From Halorhodospira halochloris (GTDB taxonomy: Bacteria; Pseudomonadota; Gammaproteobacteria; Nitrococcales; Halorhodospiraceae): a DNA stretch of 64,000 bases. Below are positions 54,007 through 64,000 of the stretch, in pieces (positions within the stretch are counted from its first letter, which is position 1; every line of letters starts with the position of its first letter). The notes beneath the pieces were generated by a model. The model was given only the letters and a program-made list of their open reading frames with translations, made no database searches and was not told the DNA's origin. The position numbers were made by a program, and so were the translations under genes. The stretch spans positions 1,550,001 to 1,614,000 of the forward strand of contig NZ_AP017372.2 in assembly GCF_002356555.2 (NCBI RefSeq), given 5' to 3'.

Positions 54007-55299
54007 TTAGTAGCGATACCACTCCGGCTTGTACGGACCATCGACCGAAACCCCGATGTATTCGGCCTGCTCCTCGGTCATCCGAGTCAGCTTAGCACCG
54101 ACACGGCCTAAGTGCAGTGCAGCGACCTTCTCATCGAGGTGCTTGGGCAGCACATAGACGTCGATCTCGTACTTGCCAGGATTGTTGTAGAGCTCCATCT
54201 GAGCCATTACCTGGTTGGTGAATGAGTTCGACATCACAAACGATGGGTGGCCAGTACCACAACCTAGGTTTACCAGACGACCCTCGGCAAGCAGGATGAT
54301 CTTCTTGCCGTCGGGGAACTCGATATGGTCAACCTGAGGCTTGATCTCATCCCACTTATACTGCTTCAGGCTAGCAACGTCGATCTCATTATCGAAGTGG
54401 CCTATGTTGCAGACGATGGCCTCATCTTTCATAGCCTTCATGTGATCGTGGGTAATGACATTGTAATTACCCGTAGCGGTGACAAAGATGTCAGCGACCG
54501 GGGCCGCATCTTCCATGGTGACTACCTTGTAGCCTTCCATGGAGGCCTGCAGGGCGCAGATCGGGTCGACTTCAGTTACCCAGACCTGGGCACCGAGACC
54601 GCGCAGCGATTGCGCCGATCCCTTACCGACATCACCGAAGCCGGCTACGACGGCCACCTTACCGGCGACCATGACGTCAGTCGCACGCTTGATGCTATCA
54701 ACCAACGACTCGCGGCAGCCGTAGAGGTTGTCGAACTTCGACTTGGTCACCGAGTCGTTGACGTTAAACGCCGGCATGCCGAGTTCGCCCTTACGGCTCA
54801 TCTCATAGAGACGATGCACACCGGTAGTGGTCTCCTCAGAGACGCCGTAGATATCTTTCATCATCTCCGGGTACTGCTGATGGATAACGGCCGTCAGATC
54901 GCCGCCGTCATCGAGCAGCATGTTCGGTTTCCAGCCATCAGGACCGTTGATGGTCTGCTCGATGCACCACCAGTACTCCTCCTCGGTCTCACCCTTCCAA
55001 GCAAAGACCGGGGTACCGTTAGCGGCGACTGCCGCTGCCGCTTGGTCCTGGGTGGAGAAGATGTTACAGGAAGACCAACGCACCTCAGCACCGAGCTCTT
55101 GCAGGGTCTCGATAAGCACCGCGGTCTGGATGGTCATGTGCAGGCAGCCGGCGATGCGCGCACCTTTGAGCGGCTTTTGTGCGGCAAACTCGCGCCGGGT
55201 CTCCATCAGACCCGGCATCTCGTTTTCGGCAATTTTGATCTCTTTGCGGCCCCAATCGGCCAGTGAGATGTCGGCTACTTTGTAATCTTGGTTACTCAT
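54007..55299 (-). CDS. ahcY: S-adenosylhomocysteine hydrolase
   Basis: 430 residues. NAD-binding [20 protein letters not shown] (about 221), catalytic [12 protein letters not shown]-type residues (here [19 protein letters not shown]) and the end [10 protein letters not shown] are complete. It splits SAH, a strong inhibitor of methyltransferases, into adenosine and homocysteine. It follows metK by 33 bp. Together with the betaine-forming methyltransferases it makes a local methyl-cycle operon. Confidence 0.98.
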   Translation of the reverse strand: MSNQDYKVADISLADWGRKEIKIAENEMPGLMETRREFAAQKPLKGARIAGCLHMTIQTAVLIETLQELGAEVRWSSCNIFSTQDQAAAAVAANGTPVFAWKGETEEEYWWCIEQTINGPDGWKPNMLLDDGGDLTAVIHQQYPEMMKDIYGVSEETTTGVHRLYEMSRKGELGMPAFNVNDSVTKSKFDNLYGCRESLVDSIKRATDVMVAGKVAVVAGFGDVGKGSAQSLRGLGAQVWVTEVDPICALQASMEGYKVVTMEDAAPVADIFVTATGNYNVITHDHMKAMKDEAIVCNIGHFDNEIDVASLKQYKWDEIKPQVDHIEFPDGKKIILLAEGRLVNLGCGTGHPSFVMSNSFTNQVMAQMELYNNPGKYEIDVYVLPKHLDEKVAALHLGRVGAKLTRMTEEQAEYIGVSVDGPYKPEWYRY

Positions 55300-55332
55300 G
55301 CTAATCGGTTACTCCTTCGGAAAATTCTGCTG

Positions 55333-56499
<1,167 letters not shown>

Positions 56500-56628
56500 A
56501 GTTTCTCCTTTGCTATAGTTTATTCGAGCGCTAAACCAGAATTCACTCTTTTCTATGTGCAAATCCACTGGGCTAAAACATATGCGCCCGAAGCGCGGCA
56601 CAATTACCGCGCCTGCGATTTAGCGCTC
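56500..56628 (-). promoter_or_regulatory. Possible structured 5' leader of metK
   Basis: Read on the minus strand, GAGCGCTAAA (RC of 56619-56628) and TTTAGCGCTC (RC of 56526-56535) can close a long stem. A second hairpin, GCGCGG/CCGCGC (56593-56612), lies inside it. The closing stem is about 20 bases upstream of the metK ribosome-binding site. The arrangement recalls riboswitch leaders but matches none of the SAM or SAH classes I know. Confidence 0.35.
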
Positions 56629-56634
56629 TAGTGA

Positions 56635-57474
56635 TCACCCTTTGCGGAAGTAAAAGATACCCCAGGTGAGATAACCCTTGTTACCGCCATTGACCCAGTG
56701 GTCAAGGCCATTTTTCATGCGTTCGATGTACTCTGCCGAGACATGCCCCTGCAGTTCACCTTCTCGACGATCTAGCTCACGGCGCACGCGCCCGTAATGG
56801 CGCGGCAACTGATGGGTGTGGTCTTCGAAGGTGATTTCCTCAAAGCCCAGATCCCTAAGGGTCTGGCGATAGAAATTAGGCGTGCCCATCGTCTCGAGGT
56901 GGATCCTATCGAGGATCGGTTGAATAACCCCCTCGGGGCAATCATCCGCCTGCATTGGATCGGTGAAGATAAACTCGCCCCCAGAACGCAGAACTCTACT
57001 AGCCTCCCGCAGTACGCGTTCCCTATCCGGACTATGGAGGAAGGAGTCCTGCGACCAGACCAGGTCAAACACCCCATCATCATAGGGGACATCTTCAAAG
57101 GCAGCATCGACAACCTCAATCAGGTGATCGACTCCTTGCTCCTTATTCATCTGCCGATCACGCTCATTCTCACGTTCGGAGAGATTGAGCGCCGCCACCT
57201 TACAGCCATACTTATGCGCAAGGTAACGGGCAGACCCTCCGTAACCAGCCCCCATGTCGAGGACATAGCTATCTGGGCCAAGCTGCCGGGACAGTGACGA
57301 CATGCGCTCTACAGTACGCCTGCTGGCATCTGCTATCGGCTCTTCATCATCGTTGTACAAACCGATATGGATATCCTCACCACCCCATATTATGGCGTAG
57401 AAGTTATCGGCATCCTCACTGTTATAGTACTGCCTCGCCGTTTCTATGGCTTGATCGTCGTAGCGCGTCGCCAT
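56635..57474 (-). CDS. Sarcosine/dimethylglycine N-methyltransferase
   Basis: 279 residues, the length of the characterised Halorhodospira enzyme. The SAM site is VLDMGAGYGGSARYLA (about residues 70-85), and WSQDSFLHSPDRERVLRE follows. It carries out the second and third methylations, sarcosine to dimethylglycine to betaine, each using one SAM. It starts 3 bp after the stop of the partner gene, with its ribosome-binding site (GGAGGAGG) inside that gene. The protein is acidic, as expected for a salt-adapted cytoplasm. Confidence 0.95.
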   Translation of the reverse strand: MATRYDDQAIETARQYYNSEDADNFYAIIWGGEDIHIGLYNDDEEPIADASRRTVERMSSLSRQLGPDSYVLDMGAGYGGSARYLAHKYGCKVAALNLSERENERDRQMNKEQGVDHLIEVVDAAFEDVPYDDGVFDLVWSQDSFLHSPDRERVLREASRVLRSGGEFIFTDPMQADDCPEGVIQPILDRIHLETMGTPNFYRQTLRDLGFEEITFEDHTHQLPRHYGRVRRELDRREGELQGHVSAEYIERMKNGLDHWVNGGNKGYLTWGIFYFRKG

Positions 57475-57477
57475 ATA

Positions 57478-58284
57478 TCAGTCCTCCTCCCGATATTCCT
57501 TCTCGGCGACATGAATAAAGAAATCCGGATCTGCATCGCGGTAGGTTGCCTTGAAGTCGCCGTAGGTATCGATTTTTTGGAAACCCACCTCATGCATTAG
57601 GCGGCGCGTGTAATCCTTGCGCAGCGGGAACATGTTCAGGAAGTAAGTTGAACCGTCGTTGAATTCATACTTGAAGCGGGCTAGGCCATCATCAACGTGC
57701 TCAGGATAGACAGAGACGCCCTCACCGCAATAGTAGTAGGAGTGGCTTGAGTCATAGCCGTGATCGAGGATGCCGTCGTAATTGCGCTGATCCAATATCA
57801 GCACCCCTTCCGGGTTCAGCGCGGAATAGAACTCTGCCAGGGTCTTGCGCCGATCTTTTTCATTAAACAGGTGGGTAAACGAGTTGCCAAGGCAGATAAT
57901 GGCGTCATAACGACCGTGGATATCGCGATTCAGCCACCGCCAGTCGACCTGAACCGTGCGTAGGATATGGCCACGCTTACGCCCATTCTCGAAGGCTTTG
58001 GCGAGCATCTCGGCACTGCCATCAGCACTGACGACATCAAAACCCGCCTCGAGCAAACGCACTGAGTGGAAGCCGGTACCTGTTGCGGCATCGAGGATGC
58101 GTGTGGCACCACGCTTCTTCAACTCTTGAATAAAGAAATCACCTTCACTCTTCGCGCGGCTATCCCAATCAATCAAGTCGTCCCATTTGTCGACAAACCC
58201 GTCAACATACTCTTCCGTGTAGTGGTCGGTATCTCGGACTTTTGTTGGGTCCGCTCCGAAGTCCTGCTCAGTAGTCGTATTCAT
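57478..58284 (-). CDS. Glycine/sarcosine N-methyltransferase
   Basis: 268 residues, equal in length to the H. halochloris enzyme and, from memory, nearly the same in sequence (for example MNTTTEQDFGADPTKVRDTD). The SAM site is ILDAATGTGFHSVRLLEAGF. It methylates glycine to sarcosine and on to dimethylglycine, starting de novo synthesis of the osmoprotectant betaine. GAGGTGA precedes the ATG. It heads the block gsmt-sdmt-metK-ahcY-metF. Confidence 0.97.
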   Translation of the reverse strand: MNTTTEQDFGADPTKVRDTDHYTEEYVDGFVDKWDDLIDWDSRAKSEGDFFIQELKKRGATRILDAATGTGFHSVRLLEAGFDVVSADGSAEMLAKAFENGRKRGHILRTVQVDWRWLNRDIHGRYDAIICLGNSFTHLFNEKDRRKTLAEFYSALNPEGVLILDQRNYDGILDHGYDSSHSYYYCGEGVSVYPEHVDDGLARFKYEFNDGSTYFLNMFPLRKDYTRRLMHEVGFQKIDTYGDFKATYRDADPDFFIHVAEKEYREED

Positions 58285-58636
58285 ATATCACCTCAGCTTG
58301 GCGAATGGTTGGTGTAGCGAACGCGCGCTACGGTATACCCATACGCTGTGAATTCAGATCGTGTGCTTGATCGCCGGCGCCGCTTGGACAACTGAATGTC
58401 AAGTGCCTCTTGTAGCAAGTTCATTATCTATGGCATGCGCCTCCGTAACTACGGGGCGTGTTTCTGGCCAGGGGGCTGCCCTGTATTGGTGGCACCGAGC
58501 CTGCCACGGCTCGTCAGGCGATCCGGGTCCCGGTACCTTCTTTCGCATGCCTTCACGACCGCATCACGATCGTTAGCGTGGGTATACTGTGCGTGAGTTG
58601 GCCGGGGATTTCAAGCCCCGGCGCCCAAACGTACTG
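58285..58636. other. Intergenic region upstream of the betaine operon
   Basis: 352 bases that should contain the betaine-operon promoter (minus strand) and the end of the DnaE-like transcript. A hairpin GCCGGGG/CCCCGGC (58601-58622) lies just after the DnaE-like stop and may be its terminator, without a T-run. No gene is supported. I cannot assign a promoter with confidence. Confidence 0.45.
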
Positions 58637-60436
58637 TTAAGAGCATACTGAGATGGTATTATCTCCCCGTTTATAAGGGAAATATCCAGATGACGGCACA
58701 CATCCCAAAACATCCATTTCACGCTGAAAAGCCCAACTCTCCTCACTGCGAGCACCACCCCAAGCCTCCTCCCCCGGCAACTGCTCATTTGCCCAGTTAC
58801 TAACTTCTTGTGCTGTGGCGCTATTACCCACGTCGGTTCCACCGGATATAGCCGCAAGCTCCCGGCACAAGGCAGAGCGCGGTCGCCGGACCCCATCCAT
58901 GGCACCGGACAATATCAGCGGCTCAATGAGGTGCACATTAAGATCGCCACCATAAGCTCTGGTGATTAAATCTATAATAGAACTGTATGAACCCTTCGAA
59001 CGCCCCCCAACTATGCGCCGAGCTGACGCCCTATCAATACAGGCAATTGCCCCTAACCCGAAGAGAATGCGGTCGTGATCTATGGCCGTAAACCCCCATT
59101 CACTTCGATTAATATCGGGCGGCAACACGGTAATGCCATCCTGCGCGGCGTTTCGACACACTTCTAGTAAGGCATCTCGATGCTCGCTGCCTTGCGAAGT
59201 GCCGCTCGGCTGGGTATATCTGACCCCCTCCCATGCCCCAAACAGTTCCAAGAGCATGTTCATCTGAGCGGCATAGAATACCGCCGGAAAGCGCGCTCGG
59301 ATATAGGCTTGACGGTATGCCTCTAACACCTCCGGGAGCAGTGCACTGCGCTCAATGGATTGCGCTAACGCCTGACGCAACATGCGAAGCAGATAAACCC
59401 CCCTCGCTTCAGGCAGGGCGCAGGATTCGGCTATGGCCTTGGCTGCTCGTGCACTCGCCTCTCCCTCAAGGGCGGTTTCACTCTCAGCCGCCAGCTCACG
59501 ACTAACCCTCAGTGCCTCCTCCCAGCTTAACCTCATCAGCCTCGCCAACGCTGCTACTATCTGCTCGGAAAAAAGCCAAACGTTCGCCGTAGGTGCGAGT
59601 ACCTTTTCTAGCTCAGGATGTGGTAAAGCCGGTATATCTTGGCCCTCGCAGGCTGCAAGATACTTGTTCTTCTGCCCACCATGGGCACCGTGACGGCAGG
59701 CAGCCACAAGCCTAACCAGTTCGTCCAAGCTTTGCGGCGGCTTGCGCAGGAGACATTCGCGTAGCTGCGGATCATCGAGCAAGTGGATACCAGATGTCTG
59801 CCCCCGGGCAATAAGAGCGAATGGTTTGCGGTCGTTATCTGACCATGTCCAGATGCACTCGGCGGGATCATAACCACTGTGGCCCTGCATTCTAGCGAGC
59901 ATGTCTATCATCTCACGCGACAGCCCAGCGGCTCGCTCCCGCCCGATGACAACGTAAACCGCCTTTTCATCTACCTCGTCAATCGGCGAGAGACGGGCGT
60001 AGTGGCGCAGCATGGACGCCGTTTCTGCCTGTTCAGCGCGGCTCGGAACACGCAAATGCAGTCGCTGCGCTTCTAACTCGCTACCAAACCCGGTAAATGG
60101 CAGTTCGTGCTGGTGCGGATCGACCCCATGCAGTCCCAGCAAATAGAGCAGCAGTGAACCGCACTGCGGGCCGTAACCGAGCCCAAAAACCACCCCGCGC
60201 GAGCGCAGATCTCGCACCACCCATGAGAGCTCCAGAATTACACCGGGATCTATGCTCAGCTCATCAAAGGCCGCCAGCTCAATCTCGAGACGCTGCATAT
60301 AGCGATCGAGCTGAGGGCCAAGGGCCAGGCTCGCCGCCTGACTACGGCATAAATCACGTAGCCGACCCTTAGCGGCTCGCTCTAAGGCGCCCCCACGAAA
60401 TGGGACTATACTCAAGGAGTCGTCTTGCATTGGCAT
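58637..60436 (-). CDS. Truncated, probably inactive paralogue of DNA polymerase III alpha (DnaE-like)
   Basis: 599 residues that follow the order of the DnaE core. GLGYGPQCGSLLLYLLGLHG (about 85-104) matches the palm segment. QTSGIHLLDDPQLRECL corresponds to T-x-GVFQLES. YIRARFPAVFYAAQMNMLL and ITVLPPDINRSEWGF with ILFGLGAIACID match the finger domain, and LEPLILSGAMD its end. The PHP domain, the catalytic P-D-x-D-x-D-F motif (replaced around residues 118-132) and the C-terminal OB/tau regions are absent. It cannot be a normal polymerase. A regulatory or scaffolding role, or a decaying gene with an intact frame, are both possible. Confidence 0.75.
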   Translation of the reverse strand: MPMQDDSLSIVPFRGGALERAAKGRLRDLCRSQAASLALGPQLDRYMQRLEIELAAFDELSIDPGVILELSWVVRDLRSRGVVFGLGYGPQCGSLLLYLLGLHGVDPHQHELPFTGFGSELEAQRLHLRVPSRAEQAETASMLRHYARLSPIDEVDEKAVYVVIGRERAAGLSREMIDMLARMQGHSGYDPAECIWTWSDNDRKPFALIARGQTSGIHLLDDPQLRECLLRKPPQSLDELVRLVAACRHGAHGGQKNKYLAACEGQDIPALPHPELEKVLAPTANVWLFSEQIVAALARLMRLSWEEALRVSRELAAESETALEGEASARAAKAIAESCALPEARGVYLLRMLRQALAQSIERSALLPEVLEAYRQAYIRARFPAVFYAAQMNMLLELFGAWEGVRYTQPSGTSQGSEHRDALLEVCRNAAQDGITVLPPDINRSEWGFTAIDHDRILFGLGAIACIDRASARRIVGGRSKGSYSSIIDLITRAYGGDLNVHLIEPLILSGAMDGVRRPRSALCRELAAISGGTDVGNSATAQEVSNWANEQLPGEEAWGGARSEESWAFQREMDVLGCVPSSGYFPYKRGDNTISVCS

Positions 60437-60457
60437 ATATTACAAACATTAGCGTCC

Positions 60458-60541
60458 ACCATGAAGCCTCCAGGGATGGGTTCACGGCGTCCTCCACACC
60501 GGGGCAGCTGAGTGGATCAGGGGGAGTTATAGAGGTTCCCT
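60458..60541. repeat. Palindromic MITE-like repeat, copy G (right half)
   Basis: The core GCCTCCAGGGATGGGTTCAC, then CCTCCACACCGGGGC, and the end GAGTTATAGAGGTTCCCT match the right half of the family. It lies between the DnaE-like gene start and tadA. Confidence 0.75.
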
Positions 60542-60581
60542 ACGGGGCTCATCATGGGGCTGCCAGTCAAGCGTGAACAGT

Positions 60582-61043
60582 TTAGCCACGACGCTGACGG
60601 AAGAAATTACGCAGCAAATCGCCGCACTCCTGCGCCAAAAGACCACCAACGACCTGCGGATAGTGGTTGTGGCCGGACAAGCCAAGCAAGTCAAATTGAC
60701 CACCACAGGCCCCCGTTTTAGTATCGGGAGCGCCATAGACAATACGACTCAGGCGGGCGTGGATAATAGCCCCTAGGCACATAAAACAGGGCTCCAAGGT
60801 CACATAGAGCGTGGTATCCGGCAGCCGATACGCCGCTGTTCTTTGCCCCGCCTGACGCAAGGCCACTATTTCAGCATGGGCACTAGGGTCATTGTTGCTG
60901 ATCGGGCTGTTCCAACCCTCCCCGAGCGGCTCATTATCGCGCACCAAGACAGCCCCTACCGGCACCTCTCCTGCGTCTGCCGCCCGCCGCGCCAGCTCCA
61001 GGGCGTAGCCCATCCAGTAAAAGTCGTTGTGCTCAGCGCCCAT
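60582..61043 (-). CDS. tadA: tRNA-specific adenosine deaminase
   Basis: 153 residues from ATG 61043, with GCGAGG just upstream. The open frame to 61100 overlaps guaA. Zinc and catalytic residues are in PSAHAEIVALR and LEPCFMCLGAIIHARL. It deaminates A34 to inosine in tRNA-Arg(ACG), the very tRNA encoded at 30128-30204. A downstream DLLRNFFRQRRG tail is normal for TadA. Confidence 0.95.
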   Translation of the reverse strand: MGAEHNDFYWMGYALELARRAADAGEVPVGAVLVRDNEPLGEGWNSPISNNDPSAHAEIVALRQAGQRTAAYRLPDTTLYVTLEPCFMCLGAIIHARLSRIVYGAPDTKTGACGGQFDLLGLSGHNHYPQVVGGLLAQECGDLLRNFFRQRRG

Positions 61044-61090
61044 CCTCGCTGCCGCCCGGGGGGGTAATCGACCACAATTTGAGCTCGCCC

Positions 61091-62707
61091 TCACTCCCAC
61101 TCTATGGTTGCCGGGGGTTTGCCTGATATATCGTAAACAACCCGAGAAATACCCTCTATCTCATTGATTATCCGGCGTGAGACATGGTCGAGAAAGTCAT
61201 AAGGCAGATGCGCCCAGCGTGCCGTCATGAAATCGACCGTCTCAACGGCACGTAGCGCAACAACATGCTCATAGCGACGCCCATCGCCGGTAACCCCTAC
61301 CGAGCGCACCGGCAAAAAGACCGCAAAGGCCTGACTAGTCCGCTCATACCAACCCGCTTGACGCAACTCTTGAATAAATATGGCATCTGCCCGGCGTAAC
61401 AGGTCAGCATACTCCTTGCGCACCTCACCAAGTATCCGCACCCCCAGACCGGGCCCAGGGAACGGATGACGATGGATCATATCCGCCGGCAAGCCCAGCT
61501 CCAACCCAATGCGCCTCACCTCATCCTTGAACAGTTCACGCAACGGCTCGACGAGCTCAAGCTGCATATAATCGGGTAATCCACCAACATTGTGGTGTGA
61601 CTTGATGACATGAGCCTTGCCGCCAGAGCTATCCGCCGACTCAACCACATCGGGATAGATCGTGCCTTGAGCAAGGAACGCCACATCATCAAGCTTAGCC
61701 GCCTGTTCATCAAATACTTCGACAAACAGCCGGCCAATTATTCGCCGTTTCTCCTCTGGATCCTCAACCCCACGCAAGGCATCGAGAAACCGCTCTGCGG
61801 CATCAATGTGCAGCACATTAACGCCCATGTGCCGATCAAACGTAGCTACCACCTGCTCAGCCTCGCCTAAGCGCAGCAGGCCGTTATCGACAAAAACACA
61901 GGTGAGCTGATCGCCGATAGCCCGATGCAGCAAGGCTGCGGTCACCGAGGAGTCCACCCCGCCCGATAGGCCCAAAACCACTCTCTTGGTGCCTACTTGC
62001 TGGCGAATGCGGGCGACGCTGTCTTCTATGATGTTGCTCGCTGTCCAATCCCCCGGGCAGCCACATATATCGCGCACAAATCGCGCCAATATCCGCGCCC
62101 CTTGCGGGGTGTGAGTGACCTCTGGATGAAACTGCAGCCCGTACCAGCCGCGCTCATCGTCTCCAATGCCGGCCACCGGCGAGGTTGGGGTTGTGGCGAT
62201 GGTTTTAAATCCAGCCGGCGGCTCAGTAACCCTATCGCCGTGACTCATCCAGACATCCAGCCAGGCATAACCTTCAGCGTCGGCGTGATCCTCGATATTG
62301 CTCAGCAGCCTTGAGTGGCCGCGGATGCAGACCTGCGCGTAGCCAAACTCTTTGCTCTGAGCGGGCTCGACGCGCCCGCCAAGCTGTGCGCTGAGTGCCT
62401 GCATGCCATAGCAGATACCTAGTATCGGCACCTCCAGATCGAATATCGGGGCGGGGATAAGTGGGGCATCATCAGCAGTGACCGACTCCGGTCCGCCGGA
62501 TAGTATAACCCCAACCGGATTGAATGCCTGGAGACGCTGTGGCTCGCAGTCGTAGGGCAATATCTCGCAATAGACACCATTCTCCCTAACCCGGCGGGCT
62601 ATAAGCTGAGTGTACTGCGAGCCAAAGTCGAGGATCAGGACTCGATGAGCGTGGATATCAGCAGCACCGGCACCTTGGCTGTCCGCGGTCGAATTGGGTA
62701 GAGACAT
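61091..62707 (-). CDS. guaA: GMP synthase (glutamine-hydrolysing)
   Basis: 538 residues. The glutamine amidotransferase domain has [14 protein letters not shown] (nucleophile Cys) and [10 protein letters not shown]. The ATP-pyrophosphatase P-loop is [16 protein letters not shown], and the C-terminal dimerisation domain ends KPPATIEWE. It converts XMP to GMP. It follows guaB by 9 bp on the same strand. Confidence 0.98.
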   Translation of the reverse strand: MSLPNSTADSQGAGAADIHAHRVLILDFGSQYTQLIARRVRENGVYCEILPYDCEPQRLQAFNPVGVILSGGPESVTADDAPLIPAPIFDLEVPILGICYGMQALSAQLGGRVEPAQSKEFGYAQVCIRGHSRLLSNIEDHADAEGYAWLDVWMSHGDRVTEPPAGFKTIATTPTSPVAGIGDDERGWYGLQFHPEVTHTPQGARILARFVRDICGCPGDWTASNIIEDSVARIRQQVGTKRVVLGLSGGVDSSVTAALLHRAIGDQLTCVFVDNGLLRLGEAEQVVATFDRHMGVNVLHIDAAERFLDALRGVEDPEEKRRIIGRLFVEVFDEQAAKLDDVAFLAQGTIYPDVVESADSSGGKAHVIKSHHNVGGLPDYMQLELVEPLRELFKDEVRRIGLELGLPADMIHRHPFPGPGLGVRILGEVRKEYADLLRRADAIFIQELRQAGWYERTSQAFAVFLPVRSVGVTGDGRRYEHVVALRAVETVDFMTARWAHLPYDFLDHVSRRIINEIEGISRVVYDISGKPPATIEWE

Positions 62708-62716
62708 TGCGTTTTC

Positions 62717-64000
62717 TCACTCGACTCGGTAGTTAGGGGCTTCTTTGGTGATAGTTACATCGTGAACATGACTCTCGCGCATACCGGCTCCAGTAACTCG
62801 AACAAATTGCGGTTTGCTACGCATCTGAGCCAGATCGCCACAGCCAACATAACCCATGCTGGCCCGAATGCCACCGATCAGTTGATTGACTATCGTCACC
62901 ATGCTGCCCTTATAGGGAACCCGCCCCTCGATTCCCTCAGGAACAAGCTTATCGACTGACTGGCCTTCTTCTTGGAAGTAACGATCGGCACTGCCTTGAC
63001 TACCTGACATGGCACCTAACGAACCCATACCGCGGTAAGACTTGTATGAGCGGCCTTGGTAAAGCTCGACCTCTCCGGGGGCCTCTTCGGTGCCGGCCAG
63101 CAGACTGCCGATCATCAACGAGTGGGCCCCGCTGGCCAGGGCCTTGGCTGCATCACCGGAGAAACGGATACCGCCATCGGCAATCAGCGGCACATCACTA
63201 CCCTGAAGCTCCTTAGCGACATTGGAGATGGCACTAACCTGCGGCACCCCGACACCGGCGATGATCCGTGTGGTACATATAGACCCTGGACCAATGCCGA
63301 CTTTAACCCCATCAGCGCCGATCCGGCACAGATCACGGGCCGCCTCGGCTGTAGCTATATTGCCGGCGATTACATCAATCTGCGGGAAATTGCTCTTGAG
63401 CCAACCCACGCGCTCACTAACCCCAGCGGAGTGACCGTGAGCAGTGTCCACTACCAAGACATCAACTCCGGCATCAATGAGAGCCTCAGCCCGCTCCTCG
63501 GTGCCGTGACCGACACCAACTGCAGCACCAACCCGCAAGCGCGCGAACTCATCTTTGCAGGCATTCGGATAGTCGCGGCTTTTCTGGATATCTTTTACCG
63601 TAATCATGCCGCGCAGATGAAACCCTTCATCCACAACCAGCACCTTCTCGATTCGATGCTGATGGAGCTTGCTTAACACCTCATCGCGCGTAGCACCTTC
63701 GCTGACAGTCACCAAGCGCTCTTGTGGTGTCATAGCCACCGAGACCGGCTCATTGACCCGGGTTTCAAAGCGCAGATCACGGCCGGTAACTATCCCCACC
63801 AACTGTTCGCCGTCAACTACCGGCACCCCGGATATACCCTGGCTGCGGGTCACCTCAAGCACTTCGCCGATGCTAGTGCGCGGCGATACGGTAATAGGCT
63901 CCTTAATTATGCCACTCTCGAACTTCTTAACCCGGCGCACCTCGCTCGCTTGCACCTCGGCCGACATGTTCTTATGGATGATTCCTAAGCCGCCCTGCTC
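62717..64000 (-). CDS. guaB: IMP dehydrogenase (5' end outside window)
   Basis: The frame continues to the last base. Before the in-frame ATG at 63967 the sequence reads [11 protein letters not shown], which belongs to the enzyme, so about 60-70 N-terminal residues lie beyond the window. Two CBS domains ([20 protein letters not shown] onward), the active-site loop [13 protein letters not shown] with the catalytic Cys, and the flap [18 protein letters not shown] are present. It oxidises IMP to XMP, the first step to GMP, and is co-transcribed with guaA. Confidence 0.97.
   Translation of the reverse strand, partial: EQGGLGIIHKNMSAEVQASEVRRVKKFESGIIKEPITVSPRTSIGEVLEVTRSQGISGVPVVDGEQLVGIVTGRDLRFETRVNEPVSVAMTPQERLVTVSEGATRDEVLSKLHQHRIEKVLVVDEGFHLRGMITVKDIQKSRDYPNACKDEFARLRVGAAVGVGHGTEERAEALIDAGVDVLVVDTAHGHSAGVSERVGWLKSNFPQIDVIAGNIATAEAARDLCRIGADGVKVGIGPGSICTTRIIAGVGVPQVSAISNVAKELQGSDVPLIADGGIRFSGDAAKALASGAHSLMIGSLLAGTEEAPGEVELYQGRSYKSYRGMGSLGAMSGSQGSADRYFQEEGQSVDKLVPEGIEGRVPYKGSMVTIVNQLIGGIRASMGYVGCGDLAQMRSKPQFVRVTGAGMRESHVHDVTITKEAPNYRVE

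Noticed and set aside
54325-55266. 313-codon plus-strand open frame
   Set aside because: An antisense shadow of ahcY, which is unmistakable on the minus strand.

Overview
The window looks like chromosomal DNA of a halophilic, sulfide-oxidising gammaproteobacterium of the Ectothiorhodospiraceae, most likely Halorhodospira halochloris or a close relative. The main evidence is the adjacent pair of glycine/sarcosine and sarcosine/dimethylglycine N-methyltransferases (268 and 279 residues), whose lengths and N-termini match what I recall of the characterised H. halochloris betaine enzymes. A Tat-exported sulfide:quinone reductase-like flavoprotein and the typical recA-recX-alaS-lysC-csrA-tRNA-Ser-tRNA-Arg gene order fit this.

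Bases 1-30,100 are accessory. They open with the end of a large restriction-modification methyltransferase and a truncated Mrr-type gene. An IS21-family element with a zinc-finger passenger gene follows, then a secreted ankyrin-repeat protein. From about 8.3 to 11.6 kb lies a run of single genes, all on the minus strand, separated by imperfect attC-like dyads. I read this as an integron-type cassette array with no integrase in the window. Two cassettes carry HEPN-type RX4H motifs and one looks like a PD-(D/E)XK nuclease. A second IS21 element (11,655-14,873) with a third, small DNA-binding-protein gene abuts the array. Next is a minus-strand module typical of conjugative elements: VWA/CobT-like, DUF3150, MoxR-like ATPase, a 'hydrolase or metal-binding' protein, a YqaJ exonuclease and a zinc-ribbon/glycine-zipper protein. 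After a structured, gene-poor stretch come two YagK/inovirus-Gp2-like genes and a possible third, small regulators, and a DUF4224-integrase pair. The pair stops next to the 3' end of tRNA-Arg, the probable attachment site.

Bases 30,100-64,000 are core genome: tRNA-Arg, tRNA-Ser, csrA, lysC, alaS, recX, recA, pncC, mutS, fdxA, xerD, a slipin, rlmM, sufE, a secreted alpha/beta hydrolase, SQR, nfo, a small methyltransferase, pckG, the osmoprotection block (gsmt-sdmt-metK-ahcY-metF), an inactive-looking DnaE paralogue, tadA, guaA and the 3' part of guaB. In the osmoprotection block, two methyltransferases turn glycine into betaine at the cost of three SAM. MetK remakes SAM, AhcY removes the inhibitory SAH, and MetF supplies methyl-tetrahydrofolate for remethylation.

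From 45 to 61 kb the core is strewn with about eight copies of a palindromic, MITE-like repeat. One copy lies in frame inside a methyltransferase gene between 9-bp direct repeats, and others supply the stop codons of metF and a higA-like gene. I saw no copy in the accessory half.
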